DNA from: a virus
DNA length: 22,955 nucleotides
Reading direction: 5' to 3' (one strand)
Virus record (IMG/VR): IMGVR_UViG_3300024344_000132
Span: 1 to 22,955 of that record
The translations under genes were made by a program, and so were the position numbers. Below the pieces are notes generated by a model, which made no database searches, was not told the origin of the DNA, and saw only the letters and a program-made list of their open reading frames with translations. This document shows, one piece after another, positions 10,501 to 18,340 of this stretch (its first letter is position 1; each line of letters begins with the position of its first letter).

Positions 10501-10841
10501 GTACCATCAGTTGCTACTACACTTAAAACATCAGCAACTACACCAGATGTTCCGCCAGTAATAGCTGTGCCTGCAAAGTTTGCTAATGTGCCAGTAAATG
10601 AAGTTAATTTTATTGAAAAATGATTTAAGTCGTAAGTTACCTCACCAGGTATAACCATAGACCCATGTTTATACATAGAATCAGCAAGTTTTTCAATTTG
10701 GTTTTGTAATATTGCTTGTTGTGTTGTTAATTCTCTTGCCTGAACAGCGAACGCTGGTCGGTACATAACTCTATGAAATTTTTTACTTTCAGCAAAATCA
10801 TCATAGTAAGGACTAACATTAAAATCAGTTTTTGATGGCAT
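4542..10841 (-). CDS. Giant DUF4815-type virion structural protein
   Basis: The gene encodes 2,099 residues. The N-terminus (about residues 1-70; MPSKTDFNVSPYYDDF, KFHRVMYRPAFAVQARELT, then an ILQNQIEKLADSM helix and MVIPGEVTYD) matches the start of DUF4815-type proteins of marine T4-like phages. Further along are a TSGATGII-type small-repeat segment and a GHNF-DGQVVTIASVVGM FCCH-like beta module at about residues 505-590. A conserved block starts at WFDPVCQSFMVDK, about residue 1584, and a second FCCH-like stretch (HGMHSTSNNVTI) lies near 1765-1800. It sits directly after gp8, where T4 encodes gp9, gp10 and gp11, none of which I recognise here. I infer a peripheral baseplate or fibre-connector protein. 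The 13-base gap after gp8 contains AAAGGA as ribosome site. It is one uninterrupted frame with no sign of frameshift. Confidence 0.75.
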   Translation of the reverse strand: MPSKTDFNVSPYYDDFAESKKFHRVMYRPAFAVQARELTTQQAILQNQIEKLADSMYKHGSMVIPGEVTYDLNHFSIKLTSFTGTLANFAGTAITGGTSGVVADVLSVVATDGTDPDTLFVKYRNSGTDNASDTFTDGETLTSDASTGETAVVASSHTGSAAFIDAGTYYINGYFVEVDAQSLVLDKYTNTPDYRVGLTVTENFITSTDDSSLLDNATGSSNVNATGAHRFKITLTLAKLSLTSTADSSFVETFRLKNGKLQNRPVDDTRTSIEDTLARRTYDESGDYVVDDFELDIREHLLSGDNRGIYATGTTSDDGNTADEAKLAFGLSQGKAYVKGYEIGKIGTTYIDVDKARDFETDSGITTRFDVGSFVNVEEVFGTPDINFVSGEIENFKTLRLVDTAHATRGSVFGTALAHVFDIGRAKTRAFEYNSGSAVSPDSGTTTHLSNAATRDVKFKHFLFDIEMFAHVNVKGVMSGALTTGDKLTGETSGATGIIQGTSTEGSATITGVSQASPAVVTCSGGHNFTDGQVVTIASVVGMSSTVNGNHVVKNATATTFEIFDNISGTPPIDLASSSAYSSGGTAKHTTIVLSDVKGEFVAGEAINAPTNSRSGTVQADFFGKKGFEQKSFNQTKGISMAGSPTYTSNVSLDSIFGDDTTLTGVVSTVDPAASPGSIIMDGTDANGSNSGDNIILEDATEGTSIDFGIGLEDPADQADVLVGSGTKFTEELKIGDQIFFVDNQGSTVTRIVQNIESNTRLQTKVGLGTASATSRQLVRQRAKLQDAGKNTAIFKLPYNVVKTLLTEDNSGLSDTSFKIRRQFVTTLSSSGTGTLTAGTNEIFSAFTENDYTVSIMSTGSGSTGTAGDVVSLSTGSDFTLGGSPTGKTLTIDLGSGYNGHKIKVIATISASVAGAKTKTNTVGSTVTIDTQTLATDEFISLGKADVHKLNSVFMAADFSTAADTDDTDITRRFELDTGQRDNFYDIARLILKPGEAAPTGRLLINFDYFEHGAGNFFSVDSYSGFTYTNIPGYTSDITGEDFALRDCLDFRPRVDNASTINSGSADRSFDGTGSSAIEFAKVNSDVTADLEYYLSKRGRVYLSSKGQFKVVTGASAIEPGFGEQLKDAIHLYDVYMPAYTFDISTIEIKAIDNRRYTMRDIGGLHKRIENMEYYTQLNLLEQSAQSLQIQDADGFDRFKNGFIVDNFTGHGIGDVSDNDYSISMDMAAGELRPSHHMDNTNLIEADSSLENSASMTDAIRTTNGYQKTGDLITLPYTEVTEIEQQYASTTVNLNPYDTISFVGNVTLTPDQDDWMETETLPEMTVNIPGVFDTLTDGAGNSVQELNLGTVWNEWNNNWSSVDIAGTEVNENRIDRRPQWPFIRRVNRTTVDFQEVNNRTRTGVRTSLVPGGLRNTSIGNRVVQVAFATFIRAKDISFTAKGMKPGTRIYPFFDGVDVSTYVTPTGSSAGAALTTNSAGTASGVFALPAPRDPRIIPTGPGFTIPPRWRVGKRVFRLTSSSTNVKTEGLVTTSAEADYTAKGLIQTVQGTVLSTRETQIQRTTSTDTSQVIGAQGTRIVRDETGGWFDPVCQSFMVDKTNGLYVSSIEVYFKTKSSALPVTLQIRTMVNGYPTTTVVPFGQQTVDSADITVSDDASAATKFTFPSPVFLQNGIEYAFCVITNNTDYTMYTSRLGQTTLDGSRLISNQPYLGSMFKSQNASTWTSEQNEDVKFKINRCKFTENTEGTVVLVNDVVPTKLLGLNPITTTSGSADITINHRNHGMHSTSNNVTIAGVASGTYNGIASTNINGTYTTIKNIKMHSYQVTAQNSDAADATGDVGGETVTVTRNMMYDVIKPIAGVIQPPGTELSATLRTTTGKTLEGSETEFSLVTASKQVAVDLNEDYYMTAPRIVASQINETNEMSGSKSLSMSLKIKTQTGDDNISPIIDTSRLSAHLIRNHLYNPVSGTTPDFVADTAKSGGSSSAKYITRAIQLENESTSIDIRISADVPSTSEVEAYFRVSNADDARDMKDLLWTPFNTDGSPDKAVTPTDDGTFKEHQYSVSSLAPFTSFQLKLVLKGTVSSYPPRIKDLRGIALAV

Positions 10842-10854
10842 TATATTCCTTTAC

Positions 10855-12312
10855 TTAAAATTCTATAATCAATTTAACATTTTCTGTTTGGTCAGAAGCT
10901 CTAGTGATAGGACTTCTTTCTTCCACATAAATTATGTCTCCCGAATCGTATGCAAGTTCTGGATTTGAATAACCAGAACTAAATGACACTCCATTTGTTG
11001 TCGTTGAGTTACTTGTATTAGGTGTTGCACTTGCACTTGAACTTTGTCCTGTAATTGCGTTTGCCCCACTAAATGCTGTTAGGTTACCATTACTATCTGT
11101 TCCGACATCTGGAAATCTTGTTTGATAATAATATAAAATTTTATTTGTTGAATCATATTCAATAACTTTACCAACAGCGCCTGTACTTGCCTGATTAATT
11201 TCTTCATCAGCAGTAAATGTTCCTGATACAGATGAGAACACGGCAGCATAGATTTGTCGTCTTGTTGTTGCAGTTGCAACCGTTGATGTTCCAAAGTTAG
11301 TTGGGTCTCTTAATAATCCTATTCTTCTAAAGTCGTTTGCAACACCAATGTCAGATGTTCCTTCAACACCAACAAGTGATTTATTTAACATCACATAGAA
11401 GCCGCCTAATTCTTTTACAGCGTTTGCACCATGACCACCCTTTGGTGGAATAATTACATTTAGATTATCACCTGACCCAGCGCCGCCAGCGTTTGTAGCA
11501 GCAATAATATCAGCTGTTCTAATGTATGCAAAAGTGTAACCTGTTCCTGCAGTTGTAACAGTTGCAGCTGTTATCGCACCAGAACCTATTGTTACTGAAG
11601 CAACACCACTTGAACCATCACCACGAATTGGTATTCCTGTAATTGTTGAACCTGAAGATGTATTAAAACTTGAACCACCAGCAACAACCAAGATTGTGTC
11701 TAACGCACCATCAACGGCAGCAGCTGATACGGTAGAATCTGTTGATACATGAATAAAGTCTGTTGACATAAAGTTTAGAGTTTCAGCAGATGTTAAAGAA
11801 TACATATACTTCCATCTATATCCATCAGAGGTTTCAAAAATTGAGTTTGATGTAGATGTTGGTTCTACTGTCGAAGCAGTTGCGCCATCATTTTCTATTA
11901 CTTTGTAAACAGCAAAAGAGCTGTTCATTACCACGAAAGTTGAATCAAATAAGTTTGTTGCACCACTATTAGCGGCGTTAGAAGAACTTATATTATGTTC
12001 ATACATATCATAAGTTGTTCCTGTTGTCCAGTTTCTTCGTGGTATACAATGTGATACATCACTTGAAGTTATTAGTTTTGCACCTAACATATCATCATAG
12101 TTGTAAAATTCTGATGTTACATCATCATTAGGTGTAGGTGGAGAAGCGTCTGTTCCTTCGTTTATCGAATTTCCTTGAACATCAGCGTCTGTGGCCCATG
12201 AATGAGCCCTTCCAATGAACAAATAATACGTTGTAGCCGCTGTCTCTGAAAAGGACTCAACGAACTGTTCCGCATTGTTTATTCTAAATTTGTTTGTAAT
12301 TATTGCTGCCAT
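10855..12312 (-). CDS. gp8: Baseplate wedge subunit gp8
   Basis: This is a 485-residue homologue of T4 gp8 (334 aa). Conserved blocks in the right order are ITNKFR near the N-terminus; YLFIGRAHSWA (T4 FITFGRSEPWS); P-PPTPNDDV; YDDMLGAKLI; the IPRRNW signature near residue 90; DGYRWKYMY (T4 DGYVWEYLF); and the C-terminal YVEERSPITRASDQTENVKL...EF (T4 YMENRPPIIMAMDQTEEINILFTF). The extra length is a central Ser/Thr/Gly-rich insertion at about residues 200-400. T4 gp8 is a dimer in each wedge, bound to gp7 and gp10. The gene has its own TATAAATA promoter at 12347-12354 and is followed after 13 bases by the giant DUF4815 gene, which suggests that those two products contact each other. Confidence 0.9.
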   Translation of the reverse strand: MAAIITNKFRINNAEQFVESFSETAATTYYLFIGRAHSWATDADVQGNSINEGTDASPPTPNDDVTSEFYNYDDMLGAKLITSSDVSHCIPRRNWTTGTTYDMYEHNISSSNAANSGATNLFDSTFVVMNSSFAVYKVIENDGATASTVEPTSTSNSIFETSDGYRWKYMYSLTSAETLNFMSTDFIHVSTDSTVSAAAVDGALDTILVVAGGSSFNTSSGSTITGIPIRGDGSSGVASVTIGSGAITAATVTTAGTGYTFAYIRTADIIAATNAGGAGSGDNLNVIIPPKGGHGANAVKELGGFYVMLNKSLVGVEGTSDIGVANDFRRIGLLRDPTNFGTSTVATATTRRQIYAAVFSSVSGTFTADEEINQASTGAVGKVIEYDSTNKILYYYQTRFPDVGTDSNGNLTAFSGANAITGQSSSASATPNTSNSTTTNGVSFSSGYSNPELAYDSGDIIYVEERSPITRASDQTENVKLIIEF

Positions 12313-12346
12313 TTTAGTTTCCCATTAATTTAATGTTCTTTCATAT

Positions 12347-12354
12347 TATTTATA
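12347..12354 (-). promoter_or_regulatory. T4-type late promoter upstream of gp8
   Basis: An exact TATAAATA on the minus strand lies in the 47-bp gap between the gp7 stop and the gp8 start. The expected RNA start is near 12341, giving a leader of about 29 bases. This starts the transcription unit gp8 - DUF4815 protein - small coiled-coil - paralogous fibres. Confidence 0.75.
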
Positions 12355-12359
12355 AGAGT

Positions 12360-15300
12360 TTAAGTAGGCTCTGAGGTGACATCCGTAGGAAACGCAAAAT
12401 TATTTCTATGACTTAAATTACTATTTGTTCCGTCAATATCTTGCAGTCTCATATTTTCACCATCAACACTTCCTTCTAATCTAATTTCGTCAATACCGTC
12501 ACCTGTGTCGGTTCCCGTTGTTTCATTAAGAAGATTTGACCCATCTTCTTGAATAATTTTAAGAGTATCGCCTGATAAAGTGCCCGTAAATCTCAATTGG
12601 GCCCAATCTGCTATTGTTGTACTTGCAGATATACCAAATTCACTTTGTAATACACCAGACTCGTTTTCTAGTTTAATATTTGAATTACCTGTTTCTGTAT
12701 GACCTTCTAACAATATACCATTATTATGAGCAAAAGCACTTAAAGCATATGTTTTTAGATTTCTCATTCTTGGTCCTGCATATGCAAACCCATTACTGAT
12801 ATCTGGTATGCCTCTAACTTGATAACTATTTAAACTATAAAAACTGTTTCTATTTCTTTTCTCCATCTCAATTGTGGTTTCAGGAGATAAATTTAATTCT
12901 TTTTCTGTATTTGTCGTTACATCTCTGTAATCATTTTGTGGTTCAACAGCAAGACCTGTTCTTGCCACTGCTGAAGATACTTTTGTTTTACCATCTAACT
13001 CAACAGCATTACTCATAAATTTAAATCCTACTCCTGTTCGTCTACCAAATAATGTAGAGAATAGAGTATTTAATCTCATGTAAATAGGACTATCAGATGT
13101 GCCAGAGAATAATCCAGAAGATAGAGTAGCACCAACTGGTCGTTTAATTTGAGCGTCTATACTTGAAGCAATATTAACCTCACCAGTTACATAGAATCCA
13201 GTAGGGTGAACTGCTTTCTTTAAAGCGTCTCGCCATTTCGTAATAGATTCAGAAACTTTGATAACATACGAAAAGTCTTGATAGTATAAACTGTCTTGTA
13301 TTTTTTTAGTTAATTCTGATAAATGACCATCTTGATTAACATATTTTCCTGCTGTTTGTATTCTAGTATTAATTGCTGTCGTTGCAGTAAGATTATCTGA
13401 TTTTACTACGACAGCTGTTGTACTACCAGAAAAGGTAACTGTATCGCCAACTTCTAATTCGCTTGTTGTTGCTGTGTATTTTAAAAGAGGTGCTGTAAAG
13501 TCAACAACTGTTCCTGTTGCACCACTAACATTACTTGTAAATGTTTCATCTTCAGTTATAGTGCCTGAAACTGTTTTAAGAATAGCATATTTAGGAAATG
13601 CAAGTGTAGGTGCTGATGTAAAATCAATACCGTGTTCAATAATATTTAATGATGTTGTTCTACCAATATCAGCACCGTAAGGTATAACTGTAGCACTTGC
13701 ACCATCAAAAGCAATATCTGATAAAAGTCTTCCACCTGCTTCTAATTCTATTCTACTATAAGATGTTGTCTCACTTGACGTAGCATCCTCTAATGAAATA
13801 AATCTATCTCCTGATATTGTTGCTGTTGGTAAAGTTGTATATCCACCACCACTTGATATCATTCTAATATCTGTTATGTCTCCACTACCAGTTGAATTTT
13901 CTTGAACTATTTTATCACCAATATATAAACCATCATTTTGAGTAAATTCTTCTAATACAACATGGTCATCATCTTCCATAAAGTAAGGTGTGTCTGGCGA
14001 TGATTCTTGATTTAAAATAAAGAAAGTATCTGATACTTCGTTATCATCATCTTCATTTAATAAATGACCTACTTCGTTTTCTAATTCAAACTTAATTTCG
14101 TTTTCAATCATTTGTGAAGCAGAGTCTAAAAGTTTACCACCTGCACCACTATCAATAGCATCCTCTAATAATAAATCACCTGAACCTGAACCTGTAATTG
14201 TTCCTGATTCTAATTCAACATGAATATCAACACTACCTGTTTCAGGTGCAAATCCACCATTTACAATAGCAACTTTTGCTTGAGCAGTACCTGAACTAAA
14301 TGTTAATGTATCAAATTCTTGATAACCTGTACCAGCTGCATTAACGATAACTTCATCAACACCTGCACCACTTATATCTTTAACTTGAATACGAGCACCT
14401 GCACCAGCACCTCCCGATACGGTTGCCTCATCACCAACGGTTACTGTGGCACCATCATTTGTTATAGTTGTTGTTGATACAGCTTGACTTACTGAAAGTT
14501 TTATGATAGTATTAGAATCTTCATAACTAGCACCTTCAATTGTTGTGCCGTTTACAAAAGTACCAGTTGTTGTTTCATCATTAATTTCAATTTCAATTAT
14601 TTCAACGGTACCTTCTCTAAACTTTGTAACATTTTCTACAATTGCTGTCGCTAAATTTATAGTAGAACTAGCAGGATTATTTGCCTGTGTTATTTTTTGA
14701 CCAATTAAGAATATTGGATTATTAAGTGCTTGTGCTGTTGATTGTGTACAACGAATAAATGTATTTGTAGAAAACTTACCATCTGATACTCGTAACATAT
14801 CTTCATTAGGTTTATACACCTCTGAAGGCTCATTAAATAATATTCTAAAAAATGCTTGATGAGCTTTATTAGTACCTTTTGCACGATATAATGATTTAAT
14901 ATTTTTAATTAATTTTCTTGTATTTAAACTAGAGTGTGTATCTTTTGGAATAGTTTTAAGAAACTCTTCCTTCATTTGTGATAAAAAATCCTCTATCGTA
15001 TGGTCAGGATCAGAATAGTTTAAAAATTGTTGAATGTTCTCGATTGGATTTGCACGATACTTACCTACAACTGCTGTAGCACCAGAGGTTGCACCAGTTA
15101 CAGTTTCACCTGTAATAAAACCATTGTTAGATGTAATTGTATATCTTGAATTAGCAAAATCTTCAGCAAGAATAGTTGCAGTAGCACCAGAAGTTGCGCC
15201 TGTAATTACCTCACCTTTTTGTAATGTTCCTGAAAAAGATAATTCTTCGTTTACTAATTTGTCACCAGCGTCTAAACTAAAAACATCTGTTCTATCTAGT

Positions 15301-15512
15301 AAAACAAAAGAACTAGTTAAACTTTCACCTTCTAAAAGTATATTATCAACCTCAGTAAAAGATGATAAAGTTATTTCTGCTGATTCTAAGAAAAGATAAT
15401 AAGATTTTACAAACTCAGCAAATTTAGGATGTTCCTCTAAGACAAATTCAGGTAATTGTCTTTTGACTAGGTTCGATAATTTTTTCTTATTTGTTTTTTT
15501 AAAGTCTGTCAT
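12360..15512 (-). CDS. gp7: Baseplate wedge subunit gp7-like protein
   Basis: The 1,050-residue product is close to T4 gp7 (1,032 aa). Two blocks match T4 gp7 by eye. Near residues 174-235, IKSLYRAKGTNKAHQAFFRILFNEPSEVY corresponds to T4 FYSTKGIEASYKFLFKVLYNEEVEI, preceded by a short helical segment. Near 746-780, YVIKVSESITKWRDALKKAVHPTGF corresponds to T4 YYVMKIKSNLPSSRWKSDVIRFVHPVGF. The N-terminus (about residues 1-45; QLPEFVLEEHPKFAEFVKSYY) is a marine-phage form. Between and around these blocks are beta-rich repeats (GATSGATA twice at about residues 105-150, LLEGE/LLEDA/LLNEDDD motifs) not found in T4 gp7. T4 gp7 is the large subunit of the wedge core. The order gp25-gp6-gp7-gp8 supports the call. 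It begins 9 bases after the gp6 stop and is probably co-transcribed with gp6. Confidence 0.82.
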   Translation of the reverse strand: MTDFKKTNKKKLSNLVKRQLPEFVLEEHPKFAEFVKSYYLFLESAEITLSSFTEVDNILLEGESLTSSFVLLDRTDVFSLDAGDKLVNEELSFSGTLQKGEVITGATSGATATILAEDFANSRYTITSNNGFITGETVTGATSGATAVVGKYRANPIENIQQFLNYSDPDHTIEDFLSQMKEEFLKTIPKDTHSSLNTRKLIKNIKSLYRAKGTNKAHQAFFRILFNEPSEVYKPNEDMLRVSDGKFSTNTFIRCTQSTAQALNNPIFLIGQKITQANNPASSTINLATAIVENVTKFREGTVEIIEIEINDETTTGTFVNGTTIEGASYEDSNTIIKLSVSQAVSTTTITNDGATVTVGDEATVSGGAGAGARIQVKDISGAGVDEVIVNAAGTGYQEFDTLTFSSGTAQAKVAIVNGGFAPETGSVDIHVELESGTITGSGSGDLLLEDAIDSGAGGKLLDSASQMIENEIKFELENEVGHLLNEDDDNEVSDTFFILNQESSPDTPYFMEDDDHVVLEEFTQNDGLYIGDKIVQENSTGSGDITDIRMISSGGGYTTLPTATISGDRFISLEDATSSETTSYSRIELEAGGRLLSDIAFDGASATVIPYGADIGRTTSLNIIEHGIDFTSAPTLAFPKYAILKTVSGTITEDETFTSNVSGATGTVVDFTAPLLKYTATTSELEVGDTVTFSGSTTAVVVKSDNLTATTAINTRIQTAGKYVNQDGHLSELTKKIQDSLYYQDFSYVIKVSESITKWRDALKKAVHPTGFYVTGEVNIASSIDAQIKRPVGATLSSGLFSGTSDSPIYMRLNTLFSTLFGRRTGVGFKFMSNAVELDGKTKVSSAVARTGLAVEPQNDYRDVTTNTEKELNLSPETTIEMEKRNRNSFYSLNSYQVRGIPDISNGFAYAGPRMRNLKTYALSAFAHNNGILLEGHTETGNSNIKLENESGVLQSEFGISASTTIADWAQLRFTGTLSGDTLKIIQEDGSNLLNETTGTDTGDGIDEIRLEGSVDGENMRLQDIDGTNSNLSHRNNFAFPTDVTSEPT

Positions 15513-15521
15513 TGTTATCCA

Positions 15522-17387
15522 TTAGTATGATGAATAACTACTAGTTGTTGTATAAGTTGTTCCTGCCTGTGATGAACCACTTTCAACAGTATCTACATTA
15601 CCAGTTATAGTTGAATTAGAAGTATCTATTTCTAAAGTTTGATTACGAACTGGAGCAATATCGTTAGAATTTGGAATAGCAAAAACTCTTATTCTTGTAC
15701 TAGCAGCACCATCAACATTTGAAATACTTGTTATATTTGCTGATGTTAAAACAATTTCACCAGTTGTATAATTAACTGTGCCAAAAGTTGCACTTGTATA
15801 TATTCTTGTTGTACCACTTAAATAATAAACCCTAACATTACCTGCACCATCATCATCTAAAAAATGTTCATTCGTTGAATCGTCATCATTAATTTTAAAT
15901 CCTGTGGATGAAATTACTCCACCAGCACTTGAATTATGTCCAGAGTGTGGATTATAAAATCCATTGTTAAATGATAAAGTATATTTTAATCCTTCACTTA
16001 AAGTTGGTGTAAAAAATTTGTACATTTTAATAGTTGTAATATTACTTAAAATAGATGTATCAGCACCATTGACTGCTTCTAAAAGTTTTGAGTGTCTAAA
16101 GACGCCAACAAAATCTTGTAGAGTATCGACATTATAATTTGAAATTGCAGCTAAAACATTTGTTTCAAGTGTACTTACATCTTTTGTAGTTGCACCAGTA
16201 TCATATTTAAAATTTGTGTTTAAAGTAAGAAAAGTTGTTTCTGGATCAATAATTACTGGTCTTATAGAAGCAACAGCATATTGTTTAAGACTGTTTTTAA
16301 TACTTTCTTTTGTTGTTACTGTTAAGTTTGAACCTGATTTTGCTTTAATAGAAATATAAACTTTACCATAATCTGGTATAGCGGCATCTTCGCCACCATA
16401 AACTTGAACTGATTGAGCATTTGCATATAAACTTTTAACTAGAACTTTGTAATCGTCAGCTGTTACAGCACGGTCTTGTGCTGTATAATCTCTTGGTGCA
16501 TTATATTTAATAGATGTAATTGTTTCTGGTTCAGAACCACCATTTGCATTATCAACGGTTGTAACAGTCGCATTAGAAAAACCACCAATTGTTCCATTTA
16601 ATGTAAAAGAAGTAGCACCATTTGCTTCTGCTCTATTCGTGTTAATATAATCCAAAATAATAATATTACCATCAGCAACTGCTTTTCCTAAAACACCATC
16701 GCCAAAAGAAACTTCATATCTTCCGTTTTCAACTTCTTGTAAAAAGAAAACTTTAGATGATGAAGTTAATCCTGTAATACCATCAGCAAGTTTATATGTA
16801 CTTGTTGTAGAGTCAGAGGAAGATTCTTGAACTTTAACTGTTAGTGTTGTTGTATCTACATTATCATTTGGAATAATAAATCTTTGGTCTGTATCAGAGG
16901 TGTTTACTGTATATTTAAAATTTAAATATGTTCCTTCAAAAACATCTACATTACTAAACTTATAAACATTGTCAACAGGAGTAATACTTAAATCAGCATT
17001 GTTTACAAAATTATATGAAACGCCATTAACAGTTGTACTAAATTGTGTTCCTCTTGCCATAGTAAGTGTAGAACCACTAGCAGGACTAACTACCACATCA
17101 ATAACAGCCTTTGAAGCCGTAGCACTTGTTGGAGTATAACCAACTGCCTTTGCTTTTGATACTACACTTGCTCTTAAATCAGCACTATCTAAAAACATTT
17201 CATTTGCTAACATATTAGCATTGAAACCAAGATAGTGTGTATTGTAAGCAAGCATATCTAAAAGAACTGACATACCAGAACCTTCAAAGTCATAATCTCT
17301 AAATTCGTCTTGTTGTGATAAAAAGTTTTTTAGATTTGCTTTTATACCGTCAAAATCTAATTCTGATATTTCTAATTTAGTTGCCAT
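15522..17387 (-). CDS. gp6: Baseplate wedge subunit gp6
   Basis: This is a 621-residue homologue of T4 gp6 (660 aa), of the gp6/gp47 (baseplate J) group. The N-terminus carries the family signature: an FDGIKANLKNFLSQQDEF stretch, then YDFEGSGMSVLLDMLAYNTHY, NEMFLDSADLRASVV and GYTPTSATASKA, each with a clear T4 counterpart (YDFEGSRLNVLCDLLAYNT, ESFMRTANLRSSVV, GYLPTSKSAAQ). A central APRDYTAQDRAVTADDY at about residues 295-315 is typical of baseplate J-like proteins. T4 gp6 forms the inner iris ring of the baseplate with gp25 and gp53. It starts 4 bases after the gp25 stop and is in the gp25-gp6-gp7 unit. The C-terminus is Ser/Thr/Tyr-rich and of no recognised function. Confidence 0.93.
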   Translation of the reverse strand: MATKLEISELDFDGIKANLKNFLSQQDEFRDYDFEGSGMSVLLDMLAYNTHYLGFNANMLANEMFLDSADLRASVVSKAKAVGYTPTSATASKAVIDVVVSPASGSTLTMARGTQFSTTVNGVSYNFVNNADLSITPVDNVYKFSNVDVFEGTYLNFKYTVNTSDTDQRFIIPNDNVDTTTLTVKVQESSSDSTTSTYKLADGITGLTSSSKVFFLQEVENGRYEVSFGDGVLGKAVADGNIIILDYINTNRAEANGATSFTLNGTIGGFSNATVTTVDNANGGSEPETITSIKYNAPRDYTAQDRAVTADDYKVLVKSLYANAQSVQVYGGEDAAIPDYGKVYISIKAKSGSNLTVTTKESIKNSLKQYAVASIRPVIIDPETTFLTLNTNFKYDTGATTKDVSTLETNVLAAISNYNVDTLQDFVGVFRHSKLLEAVNGADTSILSNITTIKMYKFFTPTLSEGLKYTLSFNNGFYNPHSGHNSSAGGVISSTGFKINDDDSTNEHFLDDDGAGNVRVYYLSGTTRIYTSATFGTVNYTTGEIVLTSANITSISNVDGAASTRIRVFAIPNSNDIAPVRNQTLEIDTSNSTITGNVDTVESGSSQAGTTYTTTSSYSSY

Positions 17388-17391
17388 ATTT

Positions 17392-17817
17392 TTATCTTAG
17401 TCTTTCTAAAAATGATTCCATTTCAACTCTTTCTGGAGTATTTACTACAAAAAAAGATATTGACGCTCTGTATCCATTTCTTTCTATAAAAGGTTGTACG
17501 TTTATTTGAACTAGTTTTGCTCTTGGTTCAAAGTTTTTTATTAATAAATCAATTTGTTTAGAGAGAGCATGAGTCATTTGTGGAGTGATATTTTCAAATA
17601 ACATCGCTCTCAAATTAGAACCAATTTCAGGATGAAAAGGTCTCTCATAATGATTAGTGTTAATTAAATTTCTAACACTTCTTTTGACTGCCTCAACATC
17701 CGAAAGTTTCTGAATATCTTTTGTAGCACTATTAACAGAAAAGTCTAAATCTAAATCACGATAGATTTTAGCGCTTCTTTTACTCTCGTTACTTTGTGTT
17801 GCGTCATATCTTGACAT
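17392..17817 (-). CDS. gp25: Baseplate wedge subunit gp25 (GPW/gp25 family)
   Basis: The 141-residue protein (T4 gp25: 132 aa) carries the gp25/lysozyme-like fold signatures. These are YRDLDLDFSVNSATKDI at the N-terminus, AVKRSVRNLINTNHYERPF, PEIGSNLRAMLFE at about residues 63-75, and the hallmark EPR triad at 97-99. In T4, gp25 joins gp6 and gp53 in the inner baseplate and helps start sheath assembly; the EPR motif is the contact found also in type VI secretion TssE. The start follows AGGAGA at good spacing and the TATAAATA promoter at 17839-17846. It is the first gene of its late unit. Confidence 0.95.
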   Translation of the reverse strand: MSRYDATQSNESKRSAKIYRDLDLDFSVNSATKDIQKLSDVEAVKRSVRNLINTNHYERPFHPEIGSNLRAMLFENITPQMTHALSKQIDLLIKNFEPRAKLVQINVQPFIERNGYRASISFFVVNTPERVEMESFLERLR

Positions 17818-17838
17818 TTAGCAATCTCTCCTATGCTA

Positions 17839-17846
17839 TATTTATA
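17839..17846 (-). promoter_or_regulatory. T4-type late promoter upstream of gp25
   Basis: An exact TATAAATA on the minus strand lies in the 32-bp gap between the PAAR gene and gp25. The predicted RNA start near 17833 leaves a leader of about 16 bases that includes the AGGAGA ribosome site. It opens the gp25-gp6-gp7 unit. Confidence 0.75.
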
Positions 17847-17849
17847 CCG

Positions 17850-18146
17850 TTATCCACCAGCGAATACATTACCTGAACCTGCAGCTACAGACGTACATCC
17901 TGATATACTATCACCTACACGACCACATCCTTTACCATTAACTTTAACAGTTGATGAGCCTGAAGCAATACCAGCTGCATGAGAAGGACACGGTGGTACA
18001 TTAGGTGGTAAAAGATGAGTAGTGTTATTATCACCTTGTCTTGAAACCCCTATACCATTACAAAATACATTTGAAGAACCTGCAGCTCTTGTCATACCAC
18101 TACAATGTGTTACATCAGCGTCGCCTATTCTAGTTACTGCTGGCAT
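17850..18146 (-). CDS. PAAR-domain tail-spike tip protein (gp5.4-like)
   Basis: The 98-residue protein has the length of T4 gp5.4 (97 aa). It starts MPAVTRIGDADVTHC and has the Gly/Ser/Val turns and repeated VN-GxGxxRxGD pattern (NGIGVSRQGD at about 30-39, NGKGCGRVGD at 70-79) of PAAR proteins. H14, H44, H56 and C84 are candidate zinc ligands. PAAR proteins cap the central gp5-type spike as a sharp tip that first pierces the outer membrane. Its ATG lies 13 bases inside the preceding 68-aa gene, suggesting coupled translation. It is followed directly by the gp25 promoter. The zinc ligands are chosen by family analogy. Confidence 0.93.
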   Translation of the reverse strand: MPAVTRIGDADVTHCSGMTRAAGSSNVFCNGIGVSRQGDNNTTHLLPPNVPPCPSHAAGIASGSSTVKVNGKGCGRVGDSISGCTSVAAGSGNVFAGG

Positions 18147-18340
18147 TCTCTTCCTCTTTTAAATACTTCTTGAAATCTATCATTGAATGTATTAATATAA
18201 TCATGGTCTTCCTGAGTGTGTGGCTCAGGTGGTTCTTCTGGAACAAATTTGATAAGGTGGTCAAACTCGTCAGGTATATCTGTACTATTAGAAAATTCTA
18301 AAAAAGAAGTTCCTATTTTTACAATATACTCACCCTTCAT
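18134..18340 (-). CDS. Small acidic protein of unknown function before the PAAR gene
   Basis: The 68-residue protein has an N-terminal IVKIGTSFLEFSNSTDIPDEFDHLIKF segment, then a proline-rich acidic linker (VPEEPPEPHTQEDHD) and a C-terminal helix (NTFNDRFQEVFKRGRECQQ). I do not recognise a named family. Its ATG overlaps the TAA of the lysine-rich peptide gene (TAATG) and its end overlaps the PAAR start, so the three genes are translationally linked. The position next to the spike tip suggests a baseplate or spike-assembly role; this is inference only. Confidence 0.65.
   Translation of the reverse strand: MKGEYIVKIGTSFLEFSNSTDIPDEFDHLIKFVPEEPPEPHTQEDHDYINTFNDRFQEVFKRGRECQQ

Noticed and set aside
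11079-11294. 71-aa minus-strand frame inside gp8
   Set aside because: It is in another frame of a well-supported gp8 gene, with glutamine/leucine-rich composition and no independent support.
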